DNA of 14,524 nt from an uncultured Myxococcales bacterium. Its GTDB lineage: Bacteria > Myxococcota_A > UBA9042. The notes under the pieces were generated by a model. The model was not told where the DNA came from and searched no databases. It was given only the letters and a program-made list of their open reading frames with translations. The stretch is from positions 1 to 14,524 of the forward strand of contig CAIXAA010000796.1 in assembly GCA_903917305.1 (NCBI GenBank), written 5' to 3'. How positions within the stretch are numbered: position 1 is the first letter of the stretch; every line of letters begins with the position of its first letter. Shown one piece after another: positions 12,765-14,524 of the stretch. A program made the translations under genes and the position numbers.

Positions 12765-14228
12765 ATGGCGACGATGGAACTGGCTGCCGGAACAAGTGAT
12801 CTGCTGACAGGTGCCCACACCCTCGTGGTCGTGGCGCGCAAGGCCGACCTGGCCGATGGCTGGCCGCTGGCCGGCCTGCCTCAGCCCATTCGCGATGCCG
12901 CGGCGCGCCTGGCGGCCGATGCCAAGCCCGGCGCGGGTGCGGTCAGCACGCTGCTGCCCACGGATCAGCCGCGCACGCTGACGCTGATTGCCCTGTTCGA
13001 CAAGGTGTCGCGCCACGTGAGCGAGACACGGTCCTACGAGATCTACGCCGCCCTGCGCAGCGCGGCGCGCGCCGAAGACGGCAAGGTCGCCATCGTGCTG
13101 GGCCTCGGCCGCCCGGAGCACGCGCTCGGCGCCCTGTACGGCGTGGTGCGCAGCTACCCGCTCTACTCGCGCAAGACCGGCAACAAGAACGGCCTGGGCC
13201 GTGTGCACATCGCGCTGCAGACCCGCGAAGGTCCCGCGACGTTCAGCGCGGAGACGTTTGCGCAGGCGCGCGATGCGCTGAGCCTCGCGCAGCGCCTCGT
13301 CGACATGCCGACGGCCGAGCTCGACACGGCCGCGTTCGAAGCGGAAGCCCGCGGCGCCGTTCAGGGCATCCCGCACGTCACGGTGCACAGCATCGTCGGC
13401 GATGAGCTGCTCAGCGAAGGCCTGCGCGGCCTGCACGCCGTCGGCCGCACGGCGATGGTCGCGCCGCGCATCGTGGTGCTCGACTACGCGCCGCCCGGTT
13501 CCGAAGGCTCGGCGCCGATCGCGCTGGTCGGCAAGGGCCTCGTGTACGACACCGGCGGCCTGTCGCTCAAGATCGTCGGCGAGCGCATGTTGACGATGAA
13601 GTGCGACATGGGCGGCGCGGCGGCGGTGCTCGGCGCGTTCCAGCTCATCGCGCGCAGCGGCAGCCCCAAGCGCGTGGTCGCGGTGCTATCGATGGCGGAA
13701 AACGCCATTGGTCCCAATGCCTACCGCCCCGATGACGTCATCACGATGCACAGCGGCAAGACCGTCGAGATCAACAACACGGACGCGGAAGGACGCCTGG
13801 CGCTGGCGGACGCGGCATCCTACGTGGCGCGCAAGTACCACCCGAACGTGCTGATCGACGCCGCGACGCTCACCGGCTCGCAGCTCATCGCCACCGGCAA
13901 GCACCATGCCGGCCTGGTTTGCAACGACGAGGGCCTGGAGCACCTGGCGGTCGCCGCCGGCCTGCAGAGCGGCGATCACGCCATGCCGATTCTGTTCTCC
14001 GCGGAGCTGCACGTGCCCGAGTTCAAGAGCGCTGTCGCGGACATGCGCAACTCGGTCGCGGATCGCAACAACGCCTCGGCGAGCGCTTCGGGCCTGTGGG
14101 TCTACTTGCACATCGACGACCTGAACCTGCGCTGGCTGCACGTCGACCTCGCCGGCCCGGCGTTCCTCGACAACCGCGGCACCGGCTACGGCGTGGGCTT
14201 GTTGCACGCGCTCGTCACCGCGCTTTGA
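12765..14228 (+). CDS. Leucyl aminopeptidase, M17 family (NPEPL1-like branch)
   Basis: This 487-aa cytosolic metallopeptidase should remove N-terminal residues from peptides. Its catalytic half carries the full M17 set: VGKGLVYDTGGLSLK (K257, D262, K269), MKCDMGGAAAVLG (D281) and NNTDAEGRLALAD (D340, E342, R344). These match the two-metal ligands and the catalytic Lys and Arg of E. coli PepA in order and near-identical spacing. The wording YDTGGLS, AENAIGPNAYRPDDV, SGKTVEINNTDAEGR and IATGKHHAGLV resembles the animal NPEPL1 branch more than classic PepA, judged from memory. The N-terminal half (1-180) is the less conserved macro-like domain. The ATG 12765 has GGAG about 8 nt upstream. It is followed five bases later by a lipoprotein gene, probably co-transcribed. 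Confidence 0.94.
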   Translation: MATMELAAGTSDLLTGAHTLVVVARKADLADGWPLAGLPQPIRDAAARLAADAKPGAGAVSTLLPTDQPRTLTLIALFDKVSRHVSETRSYEIYAALRSAARAEDGKVAIVLGLGRPEHALGALYGVVRSYPLYSRKTGNKNGLGRVHIALQTREGPATFSAETFAQARDALSLAQRLVDMPTAELDTAAFEAEARGAVQGIPHVTVHSIVGDELLSEGLRGLHAVGRTAMVAPRIVVLDYAPPGSEGSAPIALVGKGLVYDTGGLSLKIVGERMLTMKCDMGGAAAVLGAFQLIARSGSPKRVVAVLSMAENAIGPNAYRPDDVITMHSGKTVEINNTDAEGRLALADAASYVARKYHPNVLIDAATLTGSQLIATGKHHAGLVCNDEGLEHLAVAAGLQSGDHAMPILFSAELHVPEFKSAVADMRNSVADRNNASASASGLWVYLHIDDLNLRWLHVDLAGPAFLDNRGTGYGVGLLHALVTAL

Positions 14229-14233
14229 GCGCC

Positions 14234-14524
14234 ATGAAGCATTCCAGCCTCTTGCACGCGATGGCAACGCTTTGCCTCTGCGCGTCCGCTTGCGGTGCTG
14301 CGCAGCCGCAAGACACGCCGCAGGCCACGCCGCCCGCTGCCGCATCGAACGTCATCCCGGATTTGCGTCTGGAGATCGACGCCTTGCGCACGCGCGCCAG
14401 CCAGGACAACCTGCTGCCGCTGGACACCTGGTGCGCGGAGCGGACGCTGCGCAGCCTCGCCAAGAAGAACGCGCTGGACCGCTCGCCCGTGCCGCCCGAG
14501 ACGCTGTCGACCTGGCTGGCGGAA
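14234..14524 (+). CDS. Probable lipoprotein of unknown function (partial, 3' end outside window)
   Basis: The first 97 residues are visible and the frame is open to the right edge. It begins with a short hydrophobic signal (MKHSSLLHAMATLCLCASAC) in which C20 is a possible lipidation site; Ala at -3 makes the lipobox weak, and C14 and C16 are less likely. A Gln/Pro/Ala/Thr-rich linker follows to about residue 40. The sequence then looks globular and helical, with LRLEIDALRTRASQDNLLPL. No family was recognised. The ATG lies five nt after the aminopeptidase stop, so the two genes are probably coupled. An ordinary cleaved secretion signal is the alternative. Confidence 0.75.
   Translation, partial: MKHSSLLHAMATLCLCASACGAAQPQDTPQATPPAAASNVIPDLRLEIDALRTRASQDNLLPLDTWCAERTLRSLAKKNALDRSPVPPETLSTWLAE

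Overview
The window is GC-rich with compact, mostly well-spaced genes on both strands. The genes suggest a diderm (Gram-negative-type) bacterium: a Wzx-type flippase, a FadL/OmpP1-like outer-membrane barrel and lipoprotein-type signal peptides. High GC, a Cys-rich lipoprotein with Ala/Asp/Val/Pro-rich linker repeats and a sigma-54-like site fit a Myxococcota/former Deltaproteobacteria lineage. That placement is inference, not shown by any marker gene here.

Positions 1-5339 (minus strand) hold a tightly packed five-gene surface-glycan operon. In order of transcription: a DprE2-like short-chain reductase, a DprE1-like FAD oxidoreductase (ATGA overlap), a GT4 glycosyltransferase (TTG start), a monotopic polyprenyl-phosphate phosphoglycosyltransferase (TGATG overlap), and a Wzx-type flippase that runs off the left edge. 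The first two look like the pair that epimerises polyprenyl-phospho-ribose to polyprenyl-phospho-arabinose. The last three look like machinery that starts, extends and flips a lipid-linked oligosaccharide.

Divergent from that operon, 5446-7143 (plus) encodes a large polytopic membrane protein resembling a GT-C glycosyltransferase. This class uses polyprenyl-phospho-sugars, so it is a natural candidate user of the DprE1/DprE2 product. A convergent esterase-D-type hydrolase (7228-8247, minus) follows. Then come a 337-bp divergent intergenic region with a sigma-54-like site and a second GT4 glycosyltransferase (8585-9901, plus).

From about 9885 the content changes. A promoter and a hairpin-rich leader precede a small Cys-rich lipoprotein (10035-10631), which ends in a clear intrinsic terminator. 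A FadL/OmpP1-family barrel (10851-12257) with an unusual Ala/Pro tail follows. Next are two tRNA genes, Phe(GAA) and Ala(CGC), closed by a second clear terminator. The window ends with an M17 leucyl aminopeptidase most like the NPEPL1 branch (12765-14228) and the start of a probable lipoprotein gene cut by the right edge.

The most interesting part is the DprE1/DprE2-like pair, joined to an undecaprenyl-linked glycan operon and facing a GT-C-like membrane protein. It suggests an arabinofuranose (or related pentofuranose) surface modification outside the Actinobacteria.
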